Shown in pieces: positions 1 to 8,515 of a stretch of DNA of 24,161 bases. The translations under genes were made by a program, and so were the position numbers. Each line of letters starts with the position of its first letter. Position 1 is the stretch's first letter. The stretch comes from Rhodobacter sp. Lineage in GTDB: Bacteria > Pseudomonadota > Alphaproteobacteria > Rhodobacterales > Rhodobacteraceae. Location of the stretch: assembly GCA_016704435.1 (NCBI GenBank), contig JADJAB010000025.1, forward strand, positions 1-24,161, in the 5' to 3' direction. The notes under the pieces are model-generated. The model saw only the letters and a program-made list of their open reading frames with translations, searched no databases and was not told the DNA's origin.

Positions 1-101
1 AAGCCCAGGTTAAAGCCGATAGCCACGGAAAGGGCCGTAAGCGTCAGGGTCATCCAAAGACCTTTGAGCAGCACAGGCACGGCAAGCTGAATAAGCTCCA
101 T
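1..101 (-). CDS. Amino-acid ABC transporter, second inner-membrane permease (5' end only)
   Basis: Only the first 33 or so codons lie in the window; the gene runs off the left edge. The ATG at 99-101 lies 3 bases past the stop of the preceding permease. The visible N-terminus begins MELIQLAVPVLLKGLWMT and is a hydrophobic stretch typical of HisM/ArtM-like permeases, which enter the membrane at once. Position in the cluster (binding protein, permease, permease) is the usual order for polar amino-acid importers of the HisJQMP type, so I read it as the partner that forms the heterodimeric channel with the permease at 105-811. Substrate cannot be told from this fragment. Confidence 0.75.
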   Translation of the reverse strand, partial: MELIQLAVPVLLKGLWMTLTLTALSVAIGFNLG

Positions 102-104
102 GGC

Positions 105-811
105 TCAGGCCCCTTTCCGCGGTGACAAAACGGTTTCGACCTTATTGAAGCCGACTTGGCTGATCAGCGTGATCATCAGGTAGACTAAGGCGGCAATTGA
201 ATAGAAGATCAGGGGATTATGGGTTGACCCCGCGCCGATGAAGGCGGTGCGCATCAGCTCTTGCAGGCCAACCACCGAAACCAGCGCCGTGTCTTTGATC
301 GTGGTTTGCCAGACGTTGTTGATGCCCGGGAAGGCGATGCGTAGCATCTGCGGGGCGATGATACGTGCGAAGATCCGGCGACTTGGCAGGCCAAGTGCCA
401 CAGCCGCCTCGATGTGGCCTTTCGGAATTGCGGCAAGCGCGCCGCGGATGACTTCGGTTGAATAAGCGCCCGAAATGGCGCTGATCGCGGCCACGGTGAT
501 GAAGAACGCATAGCCCGCATCGGCAAGTTCGGCAAAGCCGAAGACGGTGGCAATCTTGGTGACGAATTCGACCGATCCGAAAAACAGCAGGTAGATGATC
601 AACAGTTCCGGCACACCGCGGATAACCGATGTGTAAAGATCGACCAAATGCGACAGCCCGAAACCGCGCGCCATTTGATCAGGCCGCAGATTGTCCCGAT
701 GATCAGCCCGGAGATCATGCTGGCCACACCGACGGCGATGGTGACTGCGGCACCCTGCAGGATCGCACCGACCCAGCCGCCCTCCCAGACCTGTAGCAAA
801 CCGAATTCCAT
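105..811 (-). CDS. Amino-acid ABC transporter, inner-membrane permease (HisQ-like; frameshifted as read)
   Basis: The gene appears as two overlapping reading frames. The first (from ATG 811) gives MEFGLLQVWEGGWVGAILQG and a membrane segment ending near GLIK; the second (to 105) gives LVDLYTSVIRGVPELLIIYL and the permease signature region around EVIRGALAAIPKGHIEAA with the EAA loop that docks on the ATPase. The frames join if one A is restored in the short A run (T run on the plus strand at 674-676), giving ...GLIKMARGFGLSHLVDL, which matches the family. Restored length is about 236 residues, normal for HisQ. It lies 75 bases after the predicted end of the binding protein. The frameshift is probably a sequencing error. 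Confidence 0.85.
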
Positions 812-886
812 CGCTTCATCCTGTTTTCTGAAACACGCGCCCAGCCGAGGCCGGGCGCGGCCTGCTCTTGAAATTTCGGCCCGGCG

Positions 887-1680
887 TTACTGGCAGGGCG
901 CGAAATATCCATGTTGAACCACTTCTCGCTGGAAGCCTTGATCGAGCCATCCGCGATAAGCTCGCAAAGGGCGGTGTCGATTTTCGCTTTCAGGTCCGCA
1001 TCGTCCTGCCGAATGCCGACGCCAACGCCTTCGCCCAAGGTCGGGTCAAAGGTGGAGATGATGTTCACATCGACAAACTGGAAACCTGCGCCTTCGGGCT
1101 TGTCGAGGAAGCTTTGCAGCGCCGAGACATCGGCAAAGCCAGCATCCACGCGACCGTTAGCAAGGTCGATCTGCATTTCATCCAAAGTGGCGTAGGATTT
1201 CAGCGTTGCAGTCGGGGCCAGTTTTTGCATGAAATGGGCATGGGTGGTGCCAGCCTGCACGCCAACCGAATGGCCATCAAGAGCGGCCAGCAGCGCCGGG
1301 ATATCCGTAATGCCGACCAGGTCGGACTCCTTGGAGACGACGACCTTGTTGGCCAGCTCGGCATACCCGATCGAGAAGTTGATTTCTTTCTTGCGGTCTG
1401 CGGTGATCGACATGCCCGAAATGATGATGTCGAACTGTTTTGCCTGCAATGCCGGGATCAGGCCGTCAAATGCCTGGACCACAAACACGCACTCCATGGC
1501 CAGCTTGGTGCACAGCATGTTGCCGACGTCGGCGTCAAAGCCGGTGACTGCACCATTGGCGTCGGCCATGCTCCACGGGGGATAGGCGCCTTCGGTGCCG
1601 ATCTTCAGCTGGCCCTCGGCCTGCGCCCCAGACGCTGCCCCAGCGAGCAGCGCGATCAGTGAAAGAACTTTCAATTTCAT
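887..1680 (-). CDS. Periplasmic polar amino-acid binding protein of the ABC transporter
   Basis: The protein is secreted to the periplasm and captures the substrate. The start is the ATG at 1680, preceded by GGAGACGGAC; it gives a 21-residue signal peptide (MKLKVLSLIALLAGAASGAQA) and a mature protein starting EGQLKIGTEGAYPPWS. Family marks of SBP_bac_3 (HisJ/ArgT class) follow: GFDADVGNMLC, FDGLIPALQAKQFDIIISGMS and the hinge SITADRKK. As read, the frame stays open to 715 and runs into the permease start. Adding one C in the CCC run near 896-898 gives a normal end, RPCQ-stop at 887, about 264 residues. Fold family is sure; the ligand is not. Context suggests histidine or a histidine derivative. 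Confidence 0.85.
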
Positions 1681-1769
1681 GTCCGTCTCCTTGTTGAACT
1701 TCGTTTTCCTTTTGGTATTCACCGCACCGATTTTGCCCTGTTCTGGCTTGCCGGGTCGCGATGTCAGTC

Positions 1770-2523
1770 TCAGAACGTCCGAGCCAGGAACTGACGCAAA
1801 CGTTCTGAACGCGGTTGGCCGAACAGATCGGCCGGGGTTCCTTCTTCTTCCACGCGACCCTGGTGGAGGAACAAAACCTTGTGGCTGACTTCACGCGCGA
1901 ACTGCATCTCATGGGTCACAAGGATCATGGTGTTGCCTTCCTCGGCGAGTTGGCGGATCACGCGCAGCACCTCGCCGGGCTCGTCAAACAGCATCACCTT
2001 TGGGCGCATCGCCAGCGTGCGGGCAATGGCGGCGCGCTGCTGCTGGCCGCCCGAAAGCTGGCCGGATAGTGCGCGTGCTTGTCCGACAGGCCGACCTTTT
2101 TCAGCAGTGCATGCGCATGCTCCACAGCCTCGGCGCGCGCTTCTTTCAGAACATGGATCGGCGCCTCAATGATGTTTTCCAACACCGTCATGTGGGGCCA
2201 AAGGTTGAAGTTCTGGAACACCATCCCGACCCGCGCGCGGATGTGTTCGATCTGGCGCGGGTCGGCGATTGTCGCGCGCCCTTGGCCGCGGTTTTCATCC
2301 GCACCAATTCGCCGTCGATCACGATGCGGCCCGAGTTGGGCTGTTCGAGGAAGTTGATGCAGCGCAGCATGGTGCTTTTGCCCGAGCCGGATGATCCGAT
2401 CATCGACACCACCTCGCCCGGATGGGCGGTCAGGTTCACACCTTTCAGAACCTCCAGCGCGCCAAAGGATTTATGCAGATCAACCACTTCGACGGCGGCA
2501 GTGCCCTTGGGCGCAACCTGCAC
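1770..2523 (-). CDS. Amino-acid ABC transporter ATP-binding protein (HisP-like; two frameshifts and a 27-base gap)
   Basis: Energises the importer at the cytoplasmic face. Pieces in three frames line up in order: Walker A GSSGSGKST with HisP-like LRCINFLEQPNSGRI; Q-loop MVFQNFNLWPHMTVLENI; signature YPAQLSGGQQQRAAIARTL (readable only after adding one base near 2064); Walker B VMLFDEP; H-loop ILVTHEMQFAREVS. Another single-base loss lies near 2273. After LFDEP the sequence jumps straight to GEVLRV, so the D-loop block that HisP relatives carry there (TSALDPELV) is absent, an in-frame loss of 27 bases at 1976/1977. Taken literally the ATPase would be dead. The start is unclear: a GTG at 2523 fits the homology, and there is no good ATG. 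It overlaps or abuts the DUF2817 gene. Confidence 0.85.
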
Positions 2524-3690
2524 CGGGCTTGACGGACGGCCGCAGAACCGGGTTTTGCTTCGACCTTTTTCAGTGCAGTCAAGGCCGTGTCAAAATGACG
2601 AAGGCTGGTCGAAAGGCAAATCTGTTGCCAGCTCAAGTCCTGCGGAATGAAGCCGTGCACGAGGTCGGTCTTGATGCGTTGGCCACGTTCTGACTCGGGC
2701 TTGCCGTAAAGATGCAGCCAGTTGTCGTCCACCACCCGGCGTTGCATCTCGGCGCTGCTCAGCGTGCCGCATTCCATCACCAAAGGGAGGACGCGCGCCT
2801 GCGGCATCGCCGCGCGCATAAAGGCCGAGACGTAACCAGTGGCGGTGGCCGCAATGCCGGTGTTTGTCGTCGCAGCGGCACCCGTGATCACCGGCACCAT
2901 CGCGGGGCCGAACGTCTCGGCCCCCCAGGCAAGGCCCGCATGATCCACCGGGCTGACCGACAACAGCGCCGGATAGCCGTAAGGCCCCGCGCCGGTGTGC
3001 AGGTCAAACACAATGACCTGCCCGGCCTTTTGCCCAAACTCTGCCAGCATGGCCGCCAGCACGCGGTTGGACCAAACGGGGCGTCACCGCCATAGAACAG
3101 GCCATCGGGAAAGGCGTATTGCCCCGCCTCGATGATCAGGACATTGCCGTCTGACCCTTGGCCTGGGTCTGTTCCGCCAATGCATCATCCGCCGCGATCC
3201 GCCCGGCCCATCCCAGGCGGGCACAACCAAGGCCGAGTGCAGTTCGGCATAGGCGCGGGTTTTCGGGCGGCCTGGCGGTCCAATCAATGAAGTTGCGGTT
3301 CAGGTCGACATTGTCTTCGTTCACCCGGCGCGACCATGCGGTGCCCCAGGGGTTGATCAGGTGAATCATCAGAACTGCGGTATCGTCCGGCAGCGCCCAA
3401 TTGGCCTTTTGCGCCAGCCATGCCGTTTGGCAGGCAGAGCCATAAGCCCCTTCCACCCCGTGCGTACCGGAAATCATCACCATCAGTTTGGGTGCATCCG
3501 CCTGCCCGATCATCGCCACATCCGTGGCGATCGTCTTGCCATCAGGCCCGTGCAGCGGATGGATGTGTTCTGAAAGAGCCGCACCTGCCGCACGGGCAGC
3601 TGCCAAGAAACGCTGACGCATCGTTGCATAGTCCAACGCGAACGGCAGGCTGGTGTCGGCGGATTGCGTCAGGTCGCGCGGCTGCATCAT
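2524..3690 (-). CDS. M14-type zinc hydrolase, DUF2817 / AstE-aspartoacylase-like (frameshifted)
   Basis: A cytoplasmic hydrolase of the carboxypeptidase A clan. Visible active-site marks are SGTHGVEG (H and E as zinc ligands), NVDLNRNFIDW (substrate-binding R/N) and VFDLHTGAGPYG (third zinc ligand H). These match the succinylglutamate desuccinylase/aspartoacylase branch, which frees amino acids from N-acyl forms, and DUF2817 proteins generally. ATG 3690 overlaps the stop of the FAD oxidase (ATGA). There are frameshifts near 3250, 3145-3160 and 3070-3080; the last is repaired by one C in a CCCC run and restores APVWSNRVLAAML. The 3' end is uncertain: homology fades around ALKKVEAK (about 2545) and no stop precedes the ATPase; as read the frame runs to 2445. 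Inferred role: release of histidine or methylhistidine from an imported acyl or peptide conjugate. Confidence 0.75.
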
Positions 3691-5095
3691 TGGGATTTCT
3701 CGCGGGCTAAAGGCTGTAACGGCAGAACTTTGCCGGGATTCAGGATCAGGTCGGGGTCCAGAACCTGCTTGAACAGCATCATCGTGGCCAGCTTCGCCGG
3801 ATCAGATGTGGCGACCAAGGCGGGTATGCGGACCCCACCCCGTGTTCGGCAGAAAATGATCCGCCAAGGGCACGCAGATTTGCGTAAAGCACATGCTCGA
3901 CTGCGCTGGATATGGCGTCATCCAGCGGACCGGCGCGGTTCAGCACGATATGCAGATTTCCGTCGGCCAGATGCCCAAAGACATAGGGCACCAGACGGGC
4001 GTCGATCCGGGCCAGACCGATGGTGACATGGTCAACATAGGCACCGATTTCGGAAAGCGGCACGGAGACATCATAGGACGGCGCTGCCGCATGGGCGCGG
4101 TAGAGCTGATCAGTATCCTCGCGCAATCGCCACAAATCGGATTCTTGGCGTTTGGATCCGGCAATATGCCAGTGGCTGTTGGGTGACGGTCGAAGATGGC
4201 AGCAAAGATCTGCCTCGATACCCTCGTTCAGACTAGCTTGGTTGGCACCACCCAGCATCAGCAACAGGCAAATCGGTTGATCCAGTGGAAAGCTCGGTTC
4301 CGACCAGCCCTGGGCCCGCGCGGTCAGTTGAATATAGGACTGCCAGAGTCCTTCGGCCGCCCGCAAATGCCCCGCATCGACGCGCAGCGCGAGATTGATT
4401 GCCTCAAACGCCGCAGCCACCGATGGCAGGCCCAGCATCGCCGTGGCGGTGGACTGCGGCAAAGGCTCCAGTTTGATGACCACCCGCGTGACAATGCCAA
4501 GGGTGCCTTCAGCGCCGATAAACAGGTGCTTCAGATCGTAGCCCGCCGTATTTTTCACCACGCGGGTCATGTCGGAATAGATGGTGCCATCAGGCAGCAC
4601 CGCCTCCAGCCCCAGCACGCGATGACGCATCACCCCGTAGCGATGCGCCATGATGCCACCCGCGTTGGTCGACACCATGCCGCCGATGGTCGCGGTTCCT
4701 CGCGCGGCCAGGTCGATGCCGGGTTCCAGGCCATGTGTCAGGGCAGCACTCTGCAAGGCTTCCAGTGCCACGCCCGCCTGCACGATCGCCACGCGCTCGT
4801 CGGGGTAAATGGCCTCAATCAATGCCATGCGTGTCAGTGACAGCACGATCTGGCCGGGATGAGACTGGCAACCGCCGACCAAACCGGTATGGCCGCCTTG
4901 CGCCACGATGCTGACACCGTGCGTCCGTGCAATGGCGACAACAGCGGCCACCTCGGCGGTGGATGCAGGCAGGACCAAAAGTTCGGCTCCGTGATCCGGG
5001 CCAGCATCAGTGCGCACATGGCCAGCACCAACGGCGGCGATCAACGCTTGTTTCAACGCCGGAAGATCAACGCGTGCAACAGCCTGCATCCTCAT
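3687..5095 (-). CDS. FAD-linked 2-hydroxyacid oxidase/dehydrogenase (GlcD / D-lactate dehydrogenase type)
   Basis: Predicted to oxidise a D-2-hydroxyacid to the 2-keto acid with FAD. The N-terminal half is an FAD_binding_4 (PCMH) domain: LVLPASTAEVAAVVAIARTH, GGHTGLVGG, TATIGGMVSTNAGG and GYDLKHLFIGAEGTLGIVT. The C-terminal FAD-oxidase_C domain shows VFGHLADGNLH and SAEHGVG. As read, the frame breaks after EHGVG; one extra G in the GGGG run at about 3835-3838 restores VRIPALVATSDPAKLATMMLF and LILNPGKVLPLQP, the normal family ending, with a stop at 3687. Restored length is about 469 residues, the usual size. Its ATG overlaps the aminotransferase stop, and its stop overlaps the next ATG. With a HisC-like enzyme next door, imidazole-lactate to imidazole-pyruvate is a plausible reaction, but unproven. 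Confidence 0.85.
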
Positions 5096-6234
5096 CCCGC
5101 CACCTGCTTTTGGAGCGAGGCGATCAGCCGATCATTGTCGGCAGGCTTGCCGATCGTGACGCGAAGCCATGTCTCATACCCCAATTCACGCCATGCCTTG
5201 ACGATGATGCCGTCTTGCAGAAGTGCCGCGGCGACAATGGAACTGTCGTGCCTGGTGTCAAAGAAAAGGAAATTCGTCTGCGATGCGGCAGCATGAAGGC
5301 CCATTCCGGCCAAGGCAAGCGCAACGCGATCCCGTTCGGAACGGATGCGCGCAACCGAAGCCTTCATCCACGCCTCATCCTCAAGGGCCGCCACCGCGGC
5401 GATTTGTGCGGCCCCATTCACGTTGAACGGGGTCTTGGCCGCGGTAATCACCCGCGCAATTTCAGGGTCTGAGCATACTGCATACCCGACGCGCAAACCG
5501 GCCAGACCATAGGCTTTGGAAAAGGTACGCAGCACAACGAAAGCAATGCCGCTATTGCGCAGGCTTTCAATTCCGTCGGGTGCATCAGCATCTGCATATT
5601 CGAAATAGGCTTCATCCAGAACGAACAAAGTCCCCGGCCGAACGGCTGCGATCAGGCGCTGCAGCGCAGACTTATCCAGCGCGGGACCAACCGGGTTCCA
5701 CGGCGAAGACAGAAACACCACGCGCGGCCCGGCGGCAATTGCCGCCTCCAGCGCCGCGAGATCAAAGCCTGCATCTACCGTCATCGGAACTTTCAAGACC
5801 GAGGCACCAGCAGCCAGCGGCTCGATCTCATGCAGACCAAAGCTTGGCACCACCGTCACCACCTGCGAGCCAGCCACCAGAACGCCACGCGAGATCGCGG
5901 CGATCATTTCCTCGGACCCATTGCCAGCCACAATCACACCTGCATCGACTCCGAGCCGCGCGGCCAAAGCTTCGCGCAATGCGGTGCAGGCCGGATCGGC
6001 GTATCGCCAAGGCTCAAAACCACCATTCGCCAAGGCAGCCAGGACTGCGGGCGCGCAGCCATCGGGATTTTCGTTGCTGGCCAGCCGTGCCAAATCGTCA
6101 TGCCCGCTGAGCAACCGGGCGCGTGCAAGCGACATCCCTGCATTGTAGGCTGGCAAAGCAGCCACATTCGGATTGACCATCAGAGCCGCAGATGCCGCGC
6201 CGGGGTTTGGTTGGATTTTGGGCGAAGCGGTCAT
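5092..6234 (-). CDS. HisC-like PLP aminotransferase (fold type I)
   Basis: Cytoplasmic aminotransferase of the histidinol-phosphate aminotransferase family, intact at 380 residues from ATG 6234. PLP-site residues are visible: ASNENP near residues 52-57, NP at 180-181, LDEAYFEY with the pyridine-nitrogen Asp at about 207, TFSKAYGLAGLRVGY with the Schiff-base Lys at about 240, and a C-terminal Arg region WLRVTIG. The chosen start overlaps the reductase stop (TGATG), so the longer open frame to 6276 is not needed. A catabolic setting between a Rieske reductase and a hydroxyacid oxidase argues against histidine biosynthesis. I infer transamination between an imidazole-pyruvate-type keto acid and a histidine-type amino acid. 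The exact substrate is unknown. Confidence 0.85.
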   Translation of the reverse strand: MTASPKIQPNPGAASAALMVNPNVAALPAYNAGMSLARARLLSGHDDLARLASNENPDGCAPAVLAALANGGFEPWRYADPACTALREALAARLGVDAGVIVAGNGSEEMIAAISRGVLVAGSQVVTVVPSFGLHEIEPLAAGASVLKVPMTVDAGFDLAALEAAIAAGPRVVFLSSPWNPVGPALDKSALQRLIAAVRPGTLFVLDEAYFEYADADAPDGIESLRNSGIAFVVLRTFSKAYGLAGLRVGYAVCSDPEIARVITAAKTPFNVNGAAQIAAVAALEDEAWMKASVARIRSERDRVALALAGMGLHAAASQTNFLFFDTRHDSSIVAAALLQDGIIVKAWRELGYETWLRVTIGKPADNDRLIASLQKQVAG

Positions 6235-7354
6235 CACAGATCCAATACGATGGCGGTCTTTGGTCGCGAGCAACACAGCAGCAATTCGCCCTGCGCCAGA
6301 TCTTCAAGCGGGTCTTCGAAATAGGCCACGTCGCCCGAAATGATCCGTGACGTGCATGTGCCGCAGATGCCCGCGCGGCAGCTGAATTCTGGCTTCAACC
6401 CGTGATCTTCTGCAAAGGCCAGCAACGACTGCGCGCTGGCATTCCACTCGGCAACGATTCCAGATTTGCGGAATTCGACCGTGATCGCCCCGACTGCGGG
6501 CACGGGAGTGGTACCGGCTGTCGGAGCGACCGGCTTCGACTTGACCTCGGCGTCAAGCACCGTGGCTGGGCCGAAGAATTCATAGGCGATGCGGTCCTTG
6601 GCCACGCCAAGGCCGCGCAGCGTTTGGAACATCGCCTGCATGAATGGTGGTGGGCCACAGAGGTAGAAATCGTAATCGTCGAGGCACAGCAGGCTTTGCA
6701 TCACGTCGCGGGTGATGAAGCCTTCACTGTCAAATCGGTTTGCAATGCGATCTTCGGCACTGGGCGCACGATAGCAGTAATGGGCCGACAGGCCGGGACG
6801 CTGGCCGATCAGACCATTGACCTCATCGCGCAGGGCATGCACCTCGCCGTTTTCGCAGGCATGCAGAAACAGGGGTGCGACGGGCCGACCGGTTGACCAG
6901 TGCGTGCAGCATCGCGACCATTGGCGTCAAGCCCGACCCCGCCGCTAAACAGAACCGCCGGGCGGTCACTGGCATCATCCAGCACAAATTCGCCGCGCGG
7001 GCCGTCGGCGATCAAGACATCGCCGACGCAGACATTGTCATGCAGGTAGTTGGAACTTTGCCCGACCGGCAGGCCCGGCCCTGCTGACGGCTCACGCTTG
7101 ACCGAAATGCGGTAATGGCAGTGATCGTCGGGCGAGCCGGACAGGCTGTAGTTGCGCAGCACATAGCCTTTTAGGTCGCCCGACGGGATCTTGAATACCA
7201 GAAACTGACCGGGACGGAAGGCTGGCAAGGCCGACCCATCCGCCGCTTCCAGATGAAACGAGGTGATGAGACTGCTTTCGACGATTTTTGCGGCAACCCT
7301 CAGACCGCGAAACCCAGCTTTGCTTTGCAGACCCTGGTCAATGTTCAGGGTCAT
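6234..7354 (-). CDS. Rieske oxygenase reductase: FAD/NAD(P)H domain plus plant-type 2Fe-2S ferredoxin (frameshifted)
   Basis: Passes electrons from NAD(P)H to the Rieske oxygenase encoded just upstream. The N-terminal FNR-type flavin domain shows FRPGQFLVFKIPSG and the FAD motif RNYSLSGSPDD; the NAD domain shows LFSGGVGLTPMVAML (after repair) and DFYLCGPPPFMQAM. The C-terminal ferredoxin has the cysteine set SCRAGICGTC plus a later LLCCS, a CX4CX2CX26-27C pattern. This order resembles GbcB-type demethylase reductases. The two open frames (to 6809 and from 6842) are reconciled by removing one T near 6936 (CTTGACG to CTGACG) and one C in the ACCCC run about 50 bases on, so homopolymer miscalls are likely. 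ATG 7354 overlaps the oxygenase stop by ATGA. Confidence 0.9.
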
Positions 7355-8388
7355 TTAGCCGCGACTTTCTGTGCCTGCTCTGCCTCGATCAGTTTGGCCA
7401 GATTGCGGCGGAAGCGCATCGGGCCGACGTCGATCTTGAGATCAAGGTTCGGCGTGCGCATATTGGCCATGCCCTTGTGAACTGCAGTCAGAACGGCGCG
7501 ATCCTCATCAAAGGCACCACGCACCGAGGTGGCAAATTCTGCAGAGATTTTTGCGTCGTCGGGCGCGAAATTGCGCATCTGGAACCAGTAGTATTTGGTG
7601 GTGTTCTCATCGATAGGGGTCATGAAATTGTAGCTGTCCATCAGGAACGTGTCCTCATGCAGCGGCCGGCCTTCGCCACCGCTGCCTGCTGGCGCGAAGA
7701 TCGCCTTGATGATGGCATGGCTTGGGTAGTGCACTTCGTAGTGTTGCTTGCGGTCGGTGTTACCCTTGAACTTCAGATAGGGCGCATAGAAGGGCGCAGG
7801 CTCCACATCGAGCATCCAGCGCCAAACGGTAACGCCATTTTCGCCGATGGTGGTTTCCAGCGGCGCCTCTTCAGTTGCGGCATTGCCGAAGGACGATTGG
7901 TGAACCCAAGCCACATGAGACGGGTCGAGCAAGTTGTCGGTCATGTAAAGATAGTTGCAATCGATCGCCATCGAATCGCCGCGATTCAGGCCCCAGGCCG
8001 GATCGCCCCAATGGTCCACCTGGAAGATCAGCGCAGGATCGGCCTTTTCGGCGTCGCCCATCCAGACCCAAAGCAAGCCATAGCGTTCGTGGATCGGATA
8101 AGAGCGCACGCAGGCGACATGCGGGATTTTCTCGACTCCAGGAACCCGAGTACAGGTGCCGGTGCTGTTGAATGTCAGACCGTGATAGCCGCATTCAACC
8201 GTGTCGCCTTTGATCCGGCCCATCGACAGCGGCAGCTTGCGATGCGGGCAGGCGTCCTCCAGGGCCGCCACTTCCCCATTGGTCTTCCGGTAAAGCACGA
8301 TTTGTTCGCCCAGCATCTTGACTGGGAAAAGGTCCTTGCCGACCTCGTGATCCCACGCTGCGACATACCAGCTGTTGGTTAGGTACAT
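7351..8388 (-). CDS. Rieske non-haem iron oxygenase, VanA/N-demethylase type
   Basis: Intact, 345 residues, the usual size for VanA-like oxygenases. The Rieske 2Fe-2S ligands are C47 and H49 in DACPHRKLPL and C66 and H69 in VECGYHGL. The mononuclear iron site is seen in NLLDPSHVAWVH, with bridging D155 and ligands H158 and H163. Family members demethylate vanillate (VanA), caffeine ring nitrogens (NdmA-C), glycine betaine (GbcA) and proline betaine (Stc2), releasing formaldehyde. It is the first gene of the long minus-strand operon, with GGGAGC as a ribosome site 6 bases before the ATG and a hut-type operator just before that. Context with hut and formaldehyde genes leads me to propose N-demethylation of a methylated histidine. 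Family is firm; substrate is inference. Confidence 0.9.
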   Translation of the reverse strand: MYLTNSWYVAAWDHEVGKDLFPVKMLGEQIVLYRKTNGEVAALEDACPHRKLPLSMGRIKGDTVECGYHGLTFNSTGTCTRVPGVEKIPHVACVRSYPIHERYGLLWVWMGDAEKADPALIFQVDHWGDPAWGLNRGDSMAIDCNYLYMTDNLLDPSHVAWVHQSSFGNAATEEAPLETTIGENGVTVWRWMLDVEPAPFYAPYLKFKGNTDRKQHYEVHYPSHAIIKAIFAPAGSGGEGRPLHEDTFLMDSYNFMTPIDENTTKYYWFQMRNFAPDDAKISAEFATSVRGAFDEDRAVLTAVHKGMANMRTPNLDLKIDVGPMRFRRNLAKLIEAEQAQKVAAK

Positions 8389-8403
8389 GATCTGCTCCCG
8401 GCT

Positions 8404-8419
8404 TTATGTGTAGACATAT
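8404..8419 (-). promoter_or_regulatory. Probable HutC operator before the Rieske operon
   Basis: On the minus strand the core reads TATGTCTACACATA (8405-8418), a 14-base palindrome with one mismatched pair. The same 14 bases, in the same orientation to the gene, precede hutF at 16523-16536. It ends about 16 bases before the Rieske ATG. Identity and placement are seen; HutC binding is inference. Confidence 0.75.
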
Positions 8420-8450
8420 TGCTAGTCTGCATTTACCGATTCAAAAAGCA
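8415..8450 (-). promoter_or_regulatory. Candidate sigma-70-like promoter of the Rieske operon
   Basis: On the minus strand a TTGAAT box is followed after 17 bases by CAATAT, which abuts the operator at 8405-8418. The -35 is a fair match; the -10 keeps only the A at position 2 and A and T at positions 5-6. A bound repressor would cover the start site. Weak on its own; the neighbouring operator helps. Confidence 0.4.
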
Positions 8451-8515
8451 CTTGCTTCTGTGTTCTATTTTAGAAAATCTAAACTCTGCTTCTGCCGGAA
8501 TCCGGAATAACGAAC

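Noticed and set aside
868..1662. 264-codon plus-strand open frame opposite the binding protein
   Set aside because: It is the antisense shadow of a clear signal-peptide protein in high-GC DNA; no ribosome site or recognisable motif.
5092..6234. Biosynthetic hisC
   Set aside because: No other his genes are nearby and the gene is coupled to catabolic oxidoreductases; fold family alone does not show biosynthesis.
7288..8382. 364-codon plus-strand open frame opposite the Rieske gene
   Set aside because: The minus strand carries an intact Rieske protein with all metal ligands; the plus frame has no family features.
3687..8388. Ergothioneine degradation cluster
   Set aside because: No ergothionase, thiourocanate hydratase or desulfhydrase-like gene is visible; HutH and HutU are the plain hut enzymes.
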